DNA of 44,332 bases from contig CAYMBP010000013.1 in the NCBI GenBank assembly GCA_964388745.1, forward strand, positions 1 through 44,332, read 5' to 3'. Below the pieces are notes generated by a model. That model did no database searches. It was given only the letters and a program-made list of their open reading frames with translations, and was not told the DNA's origin. This document shows, one piece after another, positions 35,244 to 44,332 of the stretch (position 1 is the first letter of the stretch; each line of letters begins with the position of its first letter). This stretch comes from CAYMBP01 sp964388745. Its GTDB lineage: Bacteria; Babelota; Babeliae; Babelales; RVW-14. Made by a program: the position numbers and the translations under genes.

Positions 35244-35780
35244 ATGCGCATTACAGTCCCATTACTTCATCTTATTGCGCTGGTAAAATTTCTTGTGGCG
35301 GTTACTATTTTATCTTCCTTATTTCTTTATCTTGCAATTACTCATCCTATTCATCAAGCATTAATTGGCACTCTGCTTGCCTGGTCACTATTTGTACTCT
35401 GTCTACCTGGTGCGCATGGAGCTTCATTAGTAGGCTTTCCTGCTCATTTTTTATATAACAAAAAACTCATTACAGAGCCATACATTTGGACAGGCATGGC
35501 TCTGTTAAATATTGTAACGTTAATTTTTTTCCCACATTACTATCTTCTTTCAATACCATCACGACTACTTTTTAGTATTATAACCCACCCTTTTCCTGGC
35601 TGGATTATTTTTATTACTTCTTTTGTTGGAACCTTTTTTCACTTTTTATTTGATAAAAAATCTCAAGGCGCTACTCTCATTCTTATAAGACAACTAATTA
35701 TTATTCTTGGTTATCTTATTTTTCTCTATATCTCACATAAATATGCAGTCATCATCTTAGGAATTAGTATTGATGCCTAA
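35244..35780 (+). CDS. Small multi-pass membrane protein of unknown function
   Basis: A 178-residue protein with four or five hydrophobic segments. I do not recognise its family. The real start is the ATG at 35244 with AAAAAGGAG five bases upstream; the longer reading frame from 35136 runs through the tRNA and is not credible. A short conserved-looking loop, LPGAHGASLVGFPAHFLYNKKL, lies between segments. The gene begins 20 bp after the tRNA and may be cotranscribed with it. Confidence 0.72.
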   Translation: MRITVPLLHLIALVKFLVAVTILSSLFLYLAITHPIHQALIGTLLAWSLFVLCLPGAHGASLVGFPAHFLYNKKLITEPYIWTGMALLNIVTLIFFPHYYLLSIPSRLLFSIITHPFPGWIIFITSFVGTFFHFLFDKKSQGATLILIRQLIIILGYLIFLYISHKYAVIILGISIDA

Positions 35781-35889
35781 CGTGCTTCAAGGTAAAATAT
35801 AAACATAAAACAAAATTAATTTTCCACAGTAAATTAATAATTATACTCGAGAAAATAGTCTTTCAGCTTATCAAAAGGATACAAACATC

Positions 35890-37038
35890 ATGAGATCAAT
35901 CCCCCTCTCTGGCATAAAGCAAATTGAACACCTTGTCTCTCAAGACCGTGAATGCATCTCCTTAAGTCAAGGTAAAATGGCAACAGGAGGAATCCCGAGA
36001 GAAATTAAACGTTTTGTCCAAGAACAGCTTAATACATGTACTACCGACTACTATAGCACACCGACAGGCATTCCTGCTCTACGAGAACAACTAAGTAAAA
36101 ATCTTAGCCTTAAATATCAATCAACAATAACTGTAGAAAATATCTTACCAACACATGGCTGCATTGGAGCTCTTTCACTTATATTTTTAACAATACTTCG
36201 TCAAAATGATGAAGTCATTATCCCAACTCCAGCCTACCCAGCCTACTGGACACTCACTCTTGCTGCCCATGCACATCCAGTCTTTGTTTCAACCGAAACT
36301 GAATCAGGATGGCAGCTTTCAATTAATAAAATCAAAGCTGCTTGCACAGAGAAAACAAAAATTATTATTTTTTCAAATCCATGGAATCCATTAGGGATTA
36401 TTGTTCCTCAAGAAACGATCAATGAACTTGCTCTCTGGTGCGAAAAAAGAAAAATTTATCTTATTATTGATGAAGCATATGAAGCATATGTGTTTGGAGA
36501 TATAAAACTTACACCAATTATTCCCCGCGCAATAAAATCAAACTATATCATTAGTACACATAGTTTTTCAAAAAGCTTTGCTATGAGTGGATGGCGAATT
36601 GGATATGTAGTGGCGCATAAAAAGCTTATTGAACAACTCACTCTCATGCAAGATGCTCTACTTAACAGCTTAAATAATCCAGCACAATATGCAGCTTTAT
36701 ACGCAATACAAAATCCAAACTTAAATCTTCCCTTTAAAGAAATTATTGAGACAAACAAAGATCTTGCACTCAATCTTTTACAGCCACTTCAAGACAAAGG
36801 ATATATTTCATTTTCAGTGCCTAATGGAGGATTTTTCTTTTATATTAAGGTCTACAACTTCAATGTAGAAGACCTTTGCTTCAGGCTCATTAATGAAGCA
36901 AAAGTTGGCCTTATTCCAGGAAGTACCTTTGAACCAGATAGACAATCAAACTCAATACGCTTATGCATTGCACGTGAAAAAATTGTCCTTCAAGAGGGTA
37001 TTAATCGTTTGGTAAACTTTTTTTTAACCAATAGCTGA
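35890..37038 (+). CDS. Class I/II pyridoxal-phosphate aminotransferase
   Basis: A 382-residue fold-type I aminotransferase. The PLP lysine is K228 in SFSKSFAMSGWRIGY. Other family marks are NPWNPLG (163-169), D194 in IIDEAYE, the substrate-binding C-terminal arginine in SIRLCIA, and YYSTPTGIPALRE near the N-terminus. It is close to aspartate/aromatic-type (AspC/PatA-like) enzymes, but the substrate cannot be assigned. The gene ends 7 bp before murC, suggesting cotranscription and perhaps a role in supplying amino acids for peptidoglycan. An AAAAGGA site precedes the ATG. Confidence 0.88.
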   Translation: MRSIPLSGIKQIEHLVSQDRECISLSQGKMATGGIPREIKRFVQEQLNTCTTDYYSTPTGIPALREQLSKNLSLKYQSTITVENILPTHGCIGALSLIFLTILRQNDEVIIPTPAYPAYWTLTLAAHAHPVFVSTETESGWQLSINKIKAACTEKTKIIIFSNPWNPLGIIVPQETINELALWCEKRKIYLIIDEAYEAYVFGDIKLTPIIPRAIKSNYIISTHSFSKSFAMSGWRIGYVVAHKKLIEQLTLMQDALLNSLNNPAQYAALYAIQNPNLNLPFKEIIETNKDLALNLLQPLQDKGYISFSVPNGGFFFYIKVYNFNVEDLCFRLINEAKVGLIPGSTFEPDRQSNSIRLCIAREKIVLQEGINRLVNFFLTNS

Positions 37039-37045
37039 ATTAAAC

Positions 37046-38449
37046 ATGTATAAAAAAAAAGAGCATATTCATTTTGTTGGCATTGGCGGAATCGGTATGA
37101 GTGGCATTGCTCTCATGCTGGTACAACAAGGCTATATTATTTCTGGATGTGACACCTCTTATTCTTCGCTACTCAAGACACTTCACGAGCAAGGCTGTCA
37201 TATCAATGAAGGCCATGATGAACTTCATGCATCCAAAGCGGATATCATTGTATATTCATCAGCCATTAATTCTCATCATCCAGAACTTATAGCAGCACAG
37301 AACCGAGGCATCCCGACTATTCCTCGAGCCGTCATGCTTGCTGAAATTATGAGAACCAAATTTAGTGTAGCTGTTGCAGGGTCACATGGCAAAACAACCA
37401 CAACATCATTGATCTCTCACATCATGATTGAAGCACAACAACACCCAACCGTTATTATTGGGGGGCGACTTAAAAATATTGATTCCAATGCCCTGATGGG
37501 AAAAAGTGATATCCTCATTGCAGAGGCAGATGAAAGTGACCGCTCGTTACTCTATCTTAATCCAACAATGGCAATCATTAATAATATCGATGCTGAACAT
37601 CTTGATGTATACAAAGACATTGATGATGTTAAGGCCACTTTTCAGAATTTTTTGGAGCGACTCCCATTTTATGGAAAAGCTTTTTTAGGTATTGATGATC
37701 AGCACATTCATCAACTTCTCAAGCTCAAACATATTCCTATTATAACATTTGGATTTGATCAAAATGCTCACATTAAAGCTGAAGTCATAGAACTAGCAGG
37801 AGGCTACTCTAAATTCAAGGTACTCGCACGAAATCATAATGATCAACCTCATGCTTTGCTCGGAGAAGTAGCTCTGCCTTTTCCTGGAAAACATAACATT
37901 CTCAATGCACTCGCTGCTATTGCACTCTGCCTAGAATTTGATATACCTTTTGAAACCATTGCCCATGCTCTTAATTCTTTTGAAGGAGTTGCTCGGCGCT
38001 TTGAATACAAAGGAACGTTTAAAGGCTCAGAAATATTTGATGATTACGCCCACCATCCAACTGAGATCTATCATACCTTGTGTGCTGCGCAGCGACGAAA
38101 GCGCAAGAAACTTCATGTGATCTTCCAACCACACCGTTACTCACGCACAGCAAAATTGTGGGATGAGTTTGTACATGTATTTGCCAATCAAGAGGCCCCC
38201 TACAAAATTGATCACCTGTATATAGCTGATATTTATCCAGCCTCAGAAGAGCCCATTGATGGTATCAACAGCAAAGCTTTTGTTGCAGCTTTACGCACTC
38301 ACAACAAAAGTTTATTATCTCAGCATTCTGGGTCATACAATAGTACCGAACAGCTCGTTAAACAAAATATTAGTGAAGGAGACTTTGTTATCACAATTGG
38401 TGCTGGAAAAATTAACAATGTAGGTCTAGCATTAGTTGCTAAAAAATAA
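37046..38449 (+). CDS. murC: UDP-N-acetylmuramate--L-alanine ligase
   Basis: A 467-residue Mur ligase with the MurC N-terminal nucleotide-fold motif HFVGIGGIGMSGIA (residues 9-22), the ATP-binding loop GSHGKTTTT (112-120), EADESDRS and NNIDAEHLD in the central domain, and FEGVARRFEYKG plus DDYAHHPTEI at the start of the C-terminal domain. It adds L-alanine to UDP-MurNAc in the cytoplasm, the first step of the peptide stem. Its presence indicates that the organism makes at least part of a peptidoglycan precursor. The length is normal for the family. Confidence 0.97.
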   Translation: MYKKKEHIHFVGIGGIGMSGIALMLVQQGYIISGCDTSYSSLLKTLHEQGCHINEGHDELHASKADIIVYSSAINSHHPELIAAQNRGIPTIPRAVMLAEIMRTKFSVAVAGSHGKTTTTSLISHIMIEAQQHPTVIIGGRLKNIDSNALMGKSDILIAEADESDRSLLYLNPTMAIINNIDAEHLDVYKDIDDVKATFQNFLERLPFYGKAFLGIDDQHIHQLLKLKHIPIITFGFDQNAHIKAEVIELAGGYSKFKVLARNHNDQPHALLGEVALPFPGKHNILNALAAIALCLEFDIPFETIAHALNSFEGVARRFEYKGTFKGSEIFDDYAHHPTEIYHTLCAAQRRKRKKLHVIFQPHRYSRTAKLWDEFVHVFANQEAPYKIDHLYIADIYPASEEPIDGINSKAFVAALRTHNKSLLSQHSGSYNSTEQLVKQNISEGDFVITIGAGKINNVGLALVAKK

Positions 38450-38580
38450 TTACCCAAAAAACAATACTCTTTTAATAACAGCCTCATTGACAAACTGATC
38501 AAATAGGAAGAGAATAAAACTTGTCTCTCTTCTTAAATTTCTATCCACCCTTCTATTTTTCATAAATGAAAGGATACTTC

Positions 38581-40503
38581 GTGTTAACACCCAGGTTATT
38601 TCGCTACATGTTAGCGCTTCTCATGTGTGGAATTTCAGCCATGCATGCACAGAACAAACAACTTCCAGCCGGTGCCGGCGCAAAACCTAAAATGTCTATT
38701 GAAAAAGGTGATGCTAAGTTAACCATTGGTGGAAAAACAAAAATTGAACATTTTTTTCATGATAATGCTTATCTGCTCAATAAGAATATTCCTGATGAAT
38801 GCGAATATTTTAAACATTCATTGAATGTTATTTTTGACTTTGTTTATGGCAGGAAGCAATTCGGTCATGATGCTGTTCAGTTGTACACCGATCTCCGGCA
38901 TAAAAGCGTATGGGGTAAACCATCAAGCTATTCTGACAAAGCCTCAGGACCGGGTGGACCAGCACAAGTACGTCTTGCCAACACCAACTTTGGAAATCAC
39001 TCTCACACCAGCGGCAAGCCGCTTATCTGGATGACTGAATCATGGCTTAAATTTAGCTTTAATGCTCTTTTTGATTCAGATTGTGAAAATTTGCACTTCT
39101 TTAAAGTTGGTTGGTTCCCATTCTCTCTTGGTCGTGGTATTGCTCTCGGTTCAAGCTACGGAATGAATAAAGAAATTCTTGGTTTATATTCATATCCTGA
39201 AGATAAATCAGCTCCAGGTATTCTTTTAAGTGGCACTATACTCAAAGACCGCCTAAAGTATGATCTTTACTATGCCAAATTTGAAGAGCGCAATAAAAAT
39301 TTTGCCGACACCATTAATCATGAAAAGAGCCATTGGATTGGACGAGAGTTGCAACCATGGAGAGGTATCAATAAAGATGACTCTCTCTTCGCTGCTCGCT
39401 TGAAAATATATCCGCTTCCAGAATGTGTTCCAGGTGTTTTAGAGATTGAACCTTATTGGTTTTATAACGACGCTTCTGATCAATTCTTAGAAATTGCACC
39501 AGACGTTAAGACTCGTCTTCATTCGCTTGGCTTTGCTACTGAATATGCCTACAAAAATCTATTTGAGTTTGGTTCAGACGTTGCTTTTAATCTTGGTATA
39601 GAAGAAGTACAAGCAATTGATCGAAACAATGCTCAAATCATCAATCATAATGGTCAACTAATTGAAGTCTATAGTCACATTGTTGAGCAAGCAAGTGGTA
39701 AAAAAGCTCTTGTAACAGATACAACAAAAGCTCTTGCAAATAATCCAGCTCTTAAAGAAAATAATCGCAATTTAGATACTATTTACAAAAATACCAGCAA
39801 GCGTATTCGTCCATGCTATAAGAATAAGCTTCGAGGGTGGATGGGGGTTATTGATGCAACCGGACATATTCCACAATGTAAGCTCTCATTCTCTGGAGCA
39901 TATGGATATGCATCAGGAGATCAAAATCCTCATGTAGAAGAAGTAAATAAAACATATAAAGGATTTATTGGGCTTCATGAATTTTATACAGGTAAACGCG
40001 TAAAAAGTATTTTTTTACTTGACCAACGCTTGCTCAAAAGGCCAATTAGTTTGCTTCCTAATAATGCTCGAGCAGATGAAGATCTGGCATTTAGCGATTT
40101 ACAGCATGTTGGTTTTTCTGCTCAGTGGAAGCCAAAACTTGGCGGCAAAGAGCTTTCATTCAATCCAAATGTTATTGCATTCTGGAAAGCACACAAAAGT
40201 GCCAAATTTGACCGTGAAACTCAAAAAGCTTCTGAGTGTGAAAAAGCCCGTACTTATATGGGAACTGAAGCAAATATTGTAATTACAGCACAGCTTCTTA
40301 AAGATCTTTCCTTCTACGCAGTCTTTGCAGCGTTTTTCCCTGGTGGTTACTTTACCGATATCAGTGGAGTTAAATTGAGTAGAGATTATATCTCTGTTAT
40401 CGAACAACAAAATCCATCCAACATTACGATTGATCCTGCCAAGTTTAGACTCAGTGATGATACGGCATATCATATGAATATTGGTTTTAGCTATAAATTT
40501 TAG
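38581..40503 (+). CDS. Large outer-membrane beta-barrel protein (porin-like)
   Basis: A 640-residue exported protein with a signal peptide (LALLMCGISAMHA) and many amphipathic beta-strands, ending in FSYKF, a typical outer-membrane C-terminus. I chose GTG at 38581 because AAAGGA lies six bases before it; an in-frame ATG at 38566 has no ribosome site. Strand-rich segments such as IEPYWFYND and KLSFSGAYGYASGDQNP are visible, but the family is not recognised. Alginate-export-like or carbohydrate-porin barrels are possible. It probably serves as a channel for host-derived nutrients; that is inference. I see nothing clear in the 131 bp upstream. Confidence 0.78.
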   Translation: MLTPRLFRYMLALLMCGISAMHAQNKQLPAGAGAKPKMSIEKGDAKLTIGGKTKIEHFFHDNAYLLNKNIPDECEYFKHSLNVIFDFVYGRKQFGHDAVQLYTDLRHKSVWGKPSSYSDKASGPGGPAQVRLANTNFGNHSHTSGKPLIWMTESWLKFSFNALFDSDCENLHFFKVGWFPFSLGRGIALGSSYGMNKEILGLYSYPEDKSAPGILLSGTILKDRLKYDLYYAKFEERNKNFADTINHEKSHWIGRELQPWRGINKDDSLFAARLKIYPLPECVPGVLEIEPYWFYNDASDQFLEIAPDVKTRLHSLGFATEYAYKNLFEFGSDVAFNLGIEEVQAIDRNNAQIINHNGQLIEVYSHIVEQASGKKALVTDTTKALANNPALKENNRNLDTIYKNTSKRIRPCYKNKLRGWMGVIDATGHIPQCKLSFSGAYGYASGDQNPHVEEVNKTYKGFIGLHEFYTGKRVKSIFLLDQRLLKRPISLLPNNARADEDLAFSDLQHVGFSAQWKPKLGGKELSFNPNVIAFWKAHKSAKFDRETQKASECEKARTYMGTEANIVITAQLLKDLSFYAVFAAFFPGGYFTDISGVKLSRDYISVIEQQNPSNITIDPAKFRLSDDTAYHMNIGFSYKF

Positions 40504-40552
40504 TATCAAAAGATAAAATATAGCAATTTTATCTTGAATAAATTAGAACTAC

Positions 40553-40585
40553 AAAAAAAGGGGCGCGGTGATGATCACCCGCCCC
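40553..40585 (-). terminator. Rho-independent terminator of the thioredoxin gene
   Basis: On the minus strand, a GC-rich hairpin (arms GGGGCGGGTGA and TCACCGCGCCCC, one bulge, 3-base loop, 40560-40585) is followed by seven Ts. It lies 28 bp after the thioredoxin stop. Confidence 0.88.
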
Positions 40586-40612
40586 GTCATTATTTCTACT
40601 TAACTCACGCTC

Positions 40613-40933
40613 TTATCCCAAATGAGACTCAAGCTTTTCTTTAAGCACATCTTTTCCCATGTACCCAGTCTCTTTTCCAACTAATTTGCCTTCTTTAAAA
40701 AATAAAAAAGTTGGAATTGAAGATACGTTATGTTGAATAGCAACATCACGCTCTTCATCAATATTCAGCTTAACAAACTTGTAGCTATCACCATGCTCTT
40801 TTGCAAGCTCATCAAAAAGTGGTGCCATTTGTTTGCATGGACCACACCAGGTTGCATATACATCAACAATAACCGGCTTTTCTGATTTAATAACTTCAGC
40901 CTCAAATTGGGCAGCATTCACTTCTTGTGCCAT
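40613..40933 (-). CDS. trxA: Thioredoxin
   Basis: A 106-residue cytosolic thioredoxin with the active site W29-C-G-P-C33 and the cis-proline in SSIPTFLFF. Length and strand order match TrxA. It reduces protein disulfides using thioredoxin reductase. An AAAGGA site lies 9 bases before the ATG. It is 49 bp downstream of the large exported-protein gene and ends at a strong terminator. Confidence 0.96.
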   Translation of the reverse strand: MAQEVNAAQFEAEVIKSEKPVIVDVYATWCGPCKQMAPLFDELAKEHGDSYKFVKLNIDEERDVAIQHNVSSIPTFLFFKEGKLVGKETGYMGKDVLKEKLESHLG

Positions 40934-40982
40934 GTTTAAAATCCTTTACATTAAATGGTTACTTTAGCTTTGCTAACAAGAT

Positions 40983-43055
40983 CTATTGAAGTAATCGAAG
41001 CTTTTCAAAGAAGAGCTGTTTTTCTTTTTTAGTCATAGGACTTTGTTCAATACTTGTCCAGCTCTTTGGGTTATACTCTTCAGCAAACCGTGAAAATCGA
41101 TTATACCAAATACCATCATGATGAGCCAGGATTGATCTGACAAGCGAAACATCTGACGGTTTTTTAACTTTTGACAATAATAGCACACAAGAATGTTTTA
41201 CCGGAATAGAGTTTTTAACAAACCATGATCTATGCTGATTATATTCAGCATTGAAGGTCAATAAATGCAAAGGATTTTCCTTCTTAAAAGCCAGTCCCTT
41301 AAAAAATCCCTTATAAAACCAATGAGTCATAATACTTGGAAGATAACACATAATTTGACATTCAGGAATTTTTTCATAAAAATGCTGGGCCATTTTTTTA
41401 CCTAACACCTGAGCTTCTTCTTCAAGAAATTTCCAGTAAGATCCAATCTGCCGAGTCACAAACAAAGCATTCACTTGATGATCAAAATGAGTTGAAGGAA
41501 GTTCTTTATTTTGCTGTTTAAAAAAACGGGTTAATGACTCTTGATCAAACCCCATGAGCGAAGTAAAAACACCAGTCTTTTGGCGACAATACATTTCAAG
41601 ATCAATCATCACACCGCTTAATTTCATGCCGTGACAAACTGAAGGTTGCTTCCATTTCGCAAGAAAGCGATCAAGCGAAAGCATAATTTCACTATACCAG
41701 AATGAATAATTTAACGGTGCGGGAAGATCTGTATAACTATTGCCAAAGATATCCTGAGCATAGGATTGAGGCAAATTCGGTGGATATAAATTATTTGCAA
41801 TCTCAAAACCTAAAATCAATTTTGGTGGCGCAGTATTTCGCTTATGTCCCTGCTCAGTTAATTTTTTCGTAAATAGACCTACAGAATGTAAAAATCGCTT
41901 CTCATTTTTTTTTGTTTCTTCTGAGTTATCTTTTTTGACCATCCGCGCAATAGGGCCATAGTAAATATTAGGAGTAATACTCAACCACAAAGTGTCTAGA
42001 CCAGAAGCATAAATATCATCAACCAATTCATCCTGCCGCTGCTCAAATATTTTTTTTAACTTTTTATTTTCTTCTTCATTTTTTTTAGGGTCATCTTTAT
42101 AAGGCTCAAAGGCGACTAACTCCATCCAAGCCATATGTCGCTTTTTTTTAATTTTTTTTACATTGCTTTTTTCTTGCTGCAGCTTAACCGGATCTTGCTT
42201 CGCTAATTTATAGAGTTGTCCCTTATCAAACATGCCCTTTTTGGAAACAAGTAGCTTAAGCTCACGAAACATGGTCTCATACGCCTGATAAAATGAATGC
42301 CTCAAACCATAGTCCATAGGCGCACTATGAAAATTTTCAAAAATAGAAAGCACAAGCAAACTACTTGAAAAACCAAAAAAGATATGGTTTGCTAACTGAC
42401 GATCATAATGATACATACCATACGGAAAACTCTGTTTAATCTCAATCGGAAAGTTATTATTTAACGGTAATAATGCCACTTGATGTTGCACCGACGTTGC
42501 CTGTTCATACAAATGTTCAATAAAATTATTGATACTTGTTGATGGCAACCGCAAAGTGGTGTGATACGGCAAAGGCCTGCGATCAGATAGATGAGTAATT
42601 GCGGAGACTCCAACGCGAAGTACATGCTCATGAACACCTACTCGTTTTCCATATAAGACACTTAAAAGAGATGTAAATATTTGAGCTGCAGCATGAGAAG
42701 AAGAGAGTGGTGGTACCAGAAAACCAACCAATTTATTCTTCTTTTGGGCAAATTTATTTATGTGTGATAAGATCCGCTGGGACAAAGGTGATTGCATCCG
42801 CGAAAACAAATCAACACGACAAGCGCAAATTACTCCATCAAAATTCCCTAGTAATTCATCAGTTTTAGATGTCACCAGATGATCAAATGGTATGTAAGAA
42901 AAATGCAAGCCTTGACGTCGTGCCATTGCTAAAAATGGTTCATAGACCTCTTCGTCCCTTCCTGTCGCATCAAGAAATGCGCATTTGTAATCTTTTGCAT
43001 TGAGTGCTGCCAAAGAAATGACAAACAGAACAATAATTTTTTGTACTACCTTCAT
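40983..43055 (-). CDS. Large exported protein of unknown function, possible TIM-barrel hydrolase
   Basis: A 690-residue protein. The ATG at 43055 with GGGGTGGA upstream is preferred to a GTG two codons earlier. The signal peptide ends near LAALNA. Residues 20-130 look Rossmann-like (YKCAFLDATG, NFDGVICACRVD, KLVGFLVPP). After a charged helical stretch, the C-terminal 350 residues have alternating strands and helices with GLDTLWLSITPNIY, PKLILGFEIANNL, SGVMIDLEMY and CQIMCYLPSIMTH. This is reminiscent of a glycoside-hydrolase-like TIM barrel, with the acidic pair in MIDLEMY as a candidate active site. The family is not recognised, and the enzymatic suggestion is speculative. Confidence 0.7.
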   Translation of the reverse strand: MKVVQKIIVLFVISLAALNAKDYKCAFLDATGRDEEVYEPFLAMARRQGLHFSYIPFDHLVTSKTDELLGNFDGVICACRVDLFSRMQSPLSQRILSHINKFAQKKNKLVGFLVPPLSSSHAAAQIFTSLLSVLYGKRVGVHEHVLRVGVSAITHLSDRRPLPYHTTLRLPSTSINNFIEHLYEQATSVQHQVALLPLNNNFPIEIKQSFPYGMYHYDRQLANHIFFGFSSSLLVLSIFENFHSAPMDYGLRHSFYQAYETMFRELKLLVSKKGMFDKGQLYKLAKQDPVKLQQEKSNVKKIKKKRHMAWMELVAFEPYKDDPKKNEEENKKLKKIFEQRQDELVDDIYASGLDTLWLSITPNIYYGPIARMVKKDNSEETKKNEKRFLHSVGLFTKKLTEQGHKRNTAPPKLILGFEIANNLYPPNLPQSYAQDIFGNSYTDLPAPLNYSFWYSEIMLSLDRFLAKWKQPSVCHGMKLSGVMIDLEMYCRQKTGVFTSLMGFDQESLTRFFKQQNKELPSTHFDHQVNALFVTRQIGSYWKFLEEEAQVLGKKMAQHFYEKIPECQIMCYLPSIMTHWFYKGFFKGLAFKKENPLHLLTFNAEYNQHRSWFVKNSIPVKHSCVLLLSKVKKPSDVSLVRSILAHHDGIWYNRFSRFAEEYNPKSWTSIEQSPMTKKEKQLFFEKLRLLQ

Positions 43056-43149
43056 ATCCACCCCAAATTTCTATTTAAACTCTTTTACATGACTATCTTA
43101 TTTTTTTTAATGCAGAATAGTCAATAATATTGAAAATGGGTGTAAAAGA

Positions 43150-43171
43150 AGAAGGCACTAGGCCCCCTTCT
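43150..43171 (-). terminator. Probable terminator of the ankyrin-like exported-protein gene
   Basis: On the minus strand, AGAAGG and CCTTCT close a 10-base loop and are followed by TCTTTT, 33 bp after the stop at 43204. The stem is short, so the call is moderate. Confidence 0.45.
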
Positions 43172-43203
43172 GAATCTAGAAAAAAATATTATTGAGCTTG
43201 TTC

Positions 43204-44274
43204 TTATTGCTCATTAAGAACTGCAATTTCACTCCTAAGCAATTGAACAACCTCGTCATGCCTTCGGTTTATTGCAATTGCAAGAGCTCCAGCGCCTGTA
43301 ACTGTTTTTTGACAAAAGGCTGCTTTCAAGCCAGCAGAGTTGCCAGCATAGGCAATCTTCAAAGCACAAATCAAAGAGCTTACCTCTTTGAATAATCCTT
43401 TTTCGCAAAGATTAACAAGAGGGGTATTTCCATAATCATCAGCAATACTCAATGCATTTTTCAAGCCAACCTGGTCATATAAAAAAGCTTTTTTAAGTCC
43501 ATTGATTATCTCACATGAAAGTGAAGCATAGCTAGAACTTGTTATATAATCAAAAAATAAATGTCTATTGTTCTGACTATGCTGCGTAAGAGACTTTTGC
43601 AAAATGTTAAGGTCATCCTGCTGATCAATATAATCTTTTAATTGATTCTGACAAAACTCATCAAAGCTTGGCAGAGTCTTATACAAAAAAAGAACTCTCT
43701 GATTATTAAGAATCTCCTTAACAGGGTCTGAGCATATTTGACATACTAGCACAACAACATTGGTAGAATAAATCATATCAAAAACAAAACGTCCATTAAC
43801 AAAAGAAAACGCTTCATCCTTAATTAAAGGAAGCTTACAAACTATTTCCCTATTAAACCCATACACTTTTTCAAGAAAAAAACAAAGTAGTTTTTCTTGA
43901 AAACTTTCTGCACAATTTTGAACACTTGAGAATTGCTTAAGCAACTCTTGATAGGCAGTATAATAGGACTTATTAATTTGTGCCAACGCCATAATAAGCC
44001 TGGCTCCACTAAAAATAGATTTAATATCTTTTTTATTAACATTATCTATAATAACATGAACAAATAACATGAAAAAATCAGGGTTTTCAAAAACCAACAC
44101 TGCCAAATGATTAAGATCTCTTACTCCGTCTTCAATAACTTTTTTAGAATTTTGACTGAAAATAAGAGTTGTACATTGATCTTGCATCACATCATTCATT
44201 CCCGCAAGATTCCTACCTATGCAGCTAATTAATCCAAGAACAAGAAATGCCTTTTTTATAAAAAATGTGGTCAT
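43204..44274 (-). CDS. Exported protein with C-terminal ankyrin-like repeats
   Basis: The ATG at 44274 directly precedes a signal peptide (FFIKKAFLVLGLISCIG), giving 356 residues; an ATG 33 bp upstream is possible, and neither has a clear ribosome site. The first 230 residues are helical and unrecognised. The C-terminal 100 residues hold ankyrin-like units: DDYGNTPLVNLCEKGLFKEV and GAGALAIAINRRHDEVVQLL, separated by an insert (ALKIAYAGNSAGLKAAF) similar to one in the lipoprotein at 2179-3447. It probably mediates protein contacts outside the cytoplasm. Confidence 0.72.
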   Translation of the reverse strand: MTTFFIKKAFLVLGLISCIGRNLAGMNDVMQDQCTTLIFSQNSKKVIEDGVRDLNHLAVLVFENPDFFMLFVHVIIDNVNKKDIKSIFSGARLIMALAQINKSYYTAYQELLKQFSSVQNCAESFQEKLLCFFLEKVYGFNREIVCKLPLIKDEAFSFVNGRFVFDMIYSTNVVVLVCQICSDPVKEILNNQRVLFLYKTLPSFDEFCQNQLKDYIDQQDDLNILQKSLTQHSQNNRHLFFDYITSSSYASLSCEIINGLKKAFLYDQVGLKNALSIADDYGNTPLVNLCEKGLFKEVSSLICALKIAYAGNSAGLKAAFCQKTVTGAGALAIAINRRHDEVVQLLRSEIAVLNEQ

Positions 44275-44332
44275 AATATAACGCGAGTTCGATAATTCAT
44301 GAAGCATGATTTAATCGTAGATTTTGCTTATT

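Noticed and set aside
1..44332. Transposons, insertion sequences, prophage genes or a replication origin
   Set aside because: No transposase, integrase, phage structural gene or DnaA-box cluster was recognised in any frame.

Overview
The window is an AT-rich, Gram-negative stretch in which exported proteins dominate: signal peptides, lipoproteins, outer-membrane barrels and divergent ankyrin-like proteins. Together with an aromatic amino-acid permease of the chlamydial TyrP type, a TrpR-family regulator and giant exported repeat proteins, this suggests a small-genome, host-dependent bacterium of protists. Candidatus Dependentiae (TM6/Babeliales) is my best guess. That placement is inference; the genes here do not prove it.

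Layout. (1) 1-2070, minus strand: a TrpR/YerC-like repressor heads a tightly overlapping operon for a polar amino-acid ABC importer (binding protein, permease, ATPase cut by the window edge). A perfect dyad lies over its own promoter. (2) 2180-5380: an exported ankyrin-like lipoprotein, then three tandem exported LOG-family (PGGxGTxxE) paralogs on the minus strand. Only the first keeps the motif, and the second carries an in-frame stop. (3) 5477-7430: an operon of an outer-membrane barrel and two exported HMA (CxxC) metal-binding proteins behind a palindromic promoter. (4) 7434-10124: an aromatic amino-acid permease with a long leader, a decayed small membrane-protein gene, and a MerR/TipAS regulator with its typical 19-bp-spacer promoter and a terminator. 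(5) 10258-11016: an exported protein that looks like a degenerate PP2C phosphatase.

(6) 11299-35069 is the striking part. Four adjacent exported proteins, of about 4715, 656, 919 and 1108 residues, are interrupted only by a convergent CCA-adding-enzyme-like gene. The first and third carry MIR-like beta-trefoil segments, a domain best known from eukaryotic O-mannosyltransferases, SDF2 and IP3/ryanodine receptors. The giant also has about 19 copies of a ~97-residue helical repeat arranged in higher-order blocks, with a very recent identical 282-bp duplication. A second helical module recurs in all four proteins. The giant and the 1108-residue protein share Ala/Gln coiled-coil linkers and an Arg/Ser/Thr-rich tail. 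I read this as a lineage-specific surface or secreted repeat-protein locus.

(7) 35088-40585 is mostly housekeeping: tRNA-Ala(GGC), a small membrane protein, a class I/II aminotransferase, MurC and a large outer-membrane barrel. (8) 40613-44274, minus strand: thioredoxin with a strong terminator, a large exported protein of unknown function, and a second exported ankyrin-like protein.

Regions 1 and 4 point to scavenging of amino acids, plausibly aromatic ones, from a host. Regions 2, 5, 6 and 8 carry exported proteins whose likely place of action is the envelope or the host.
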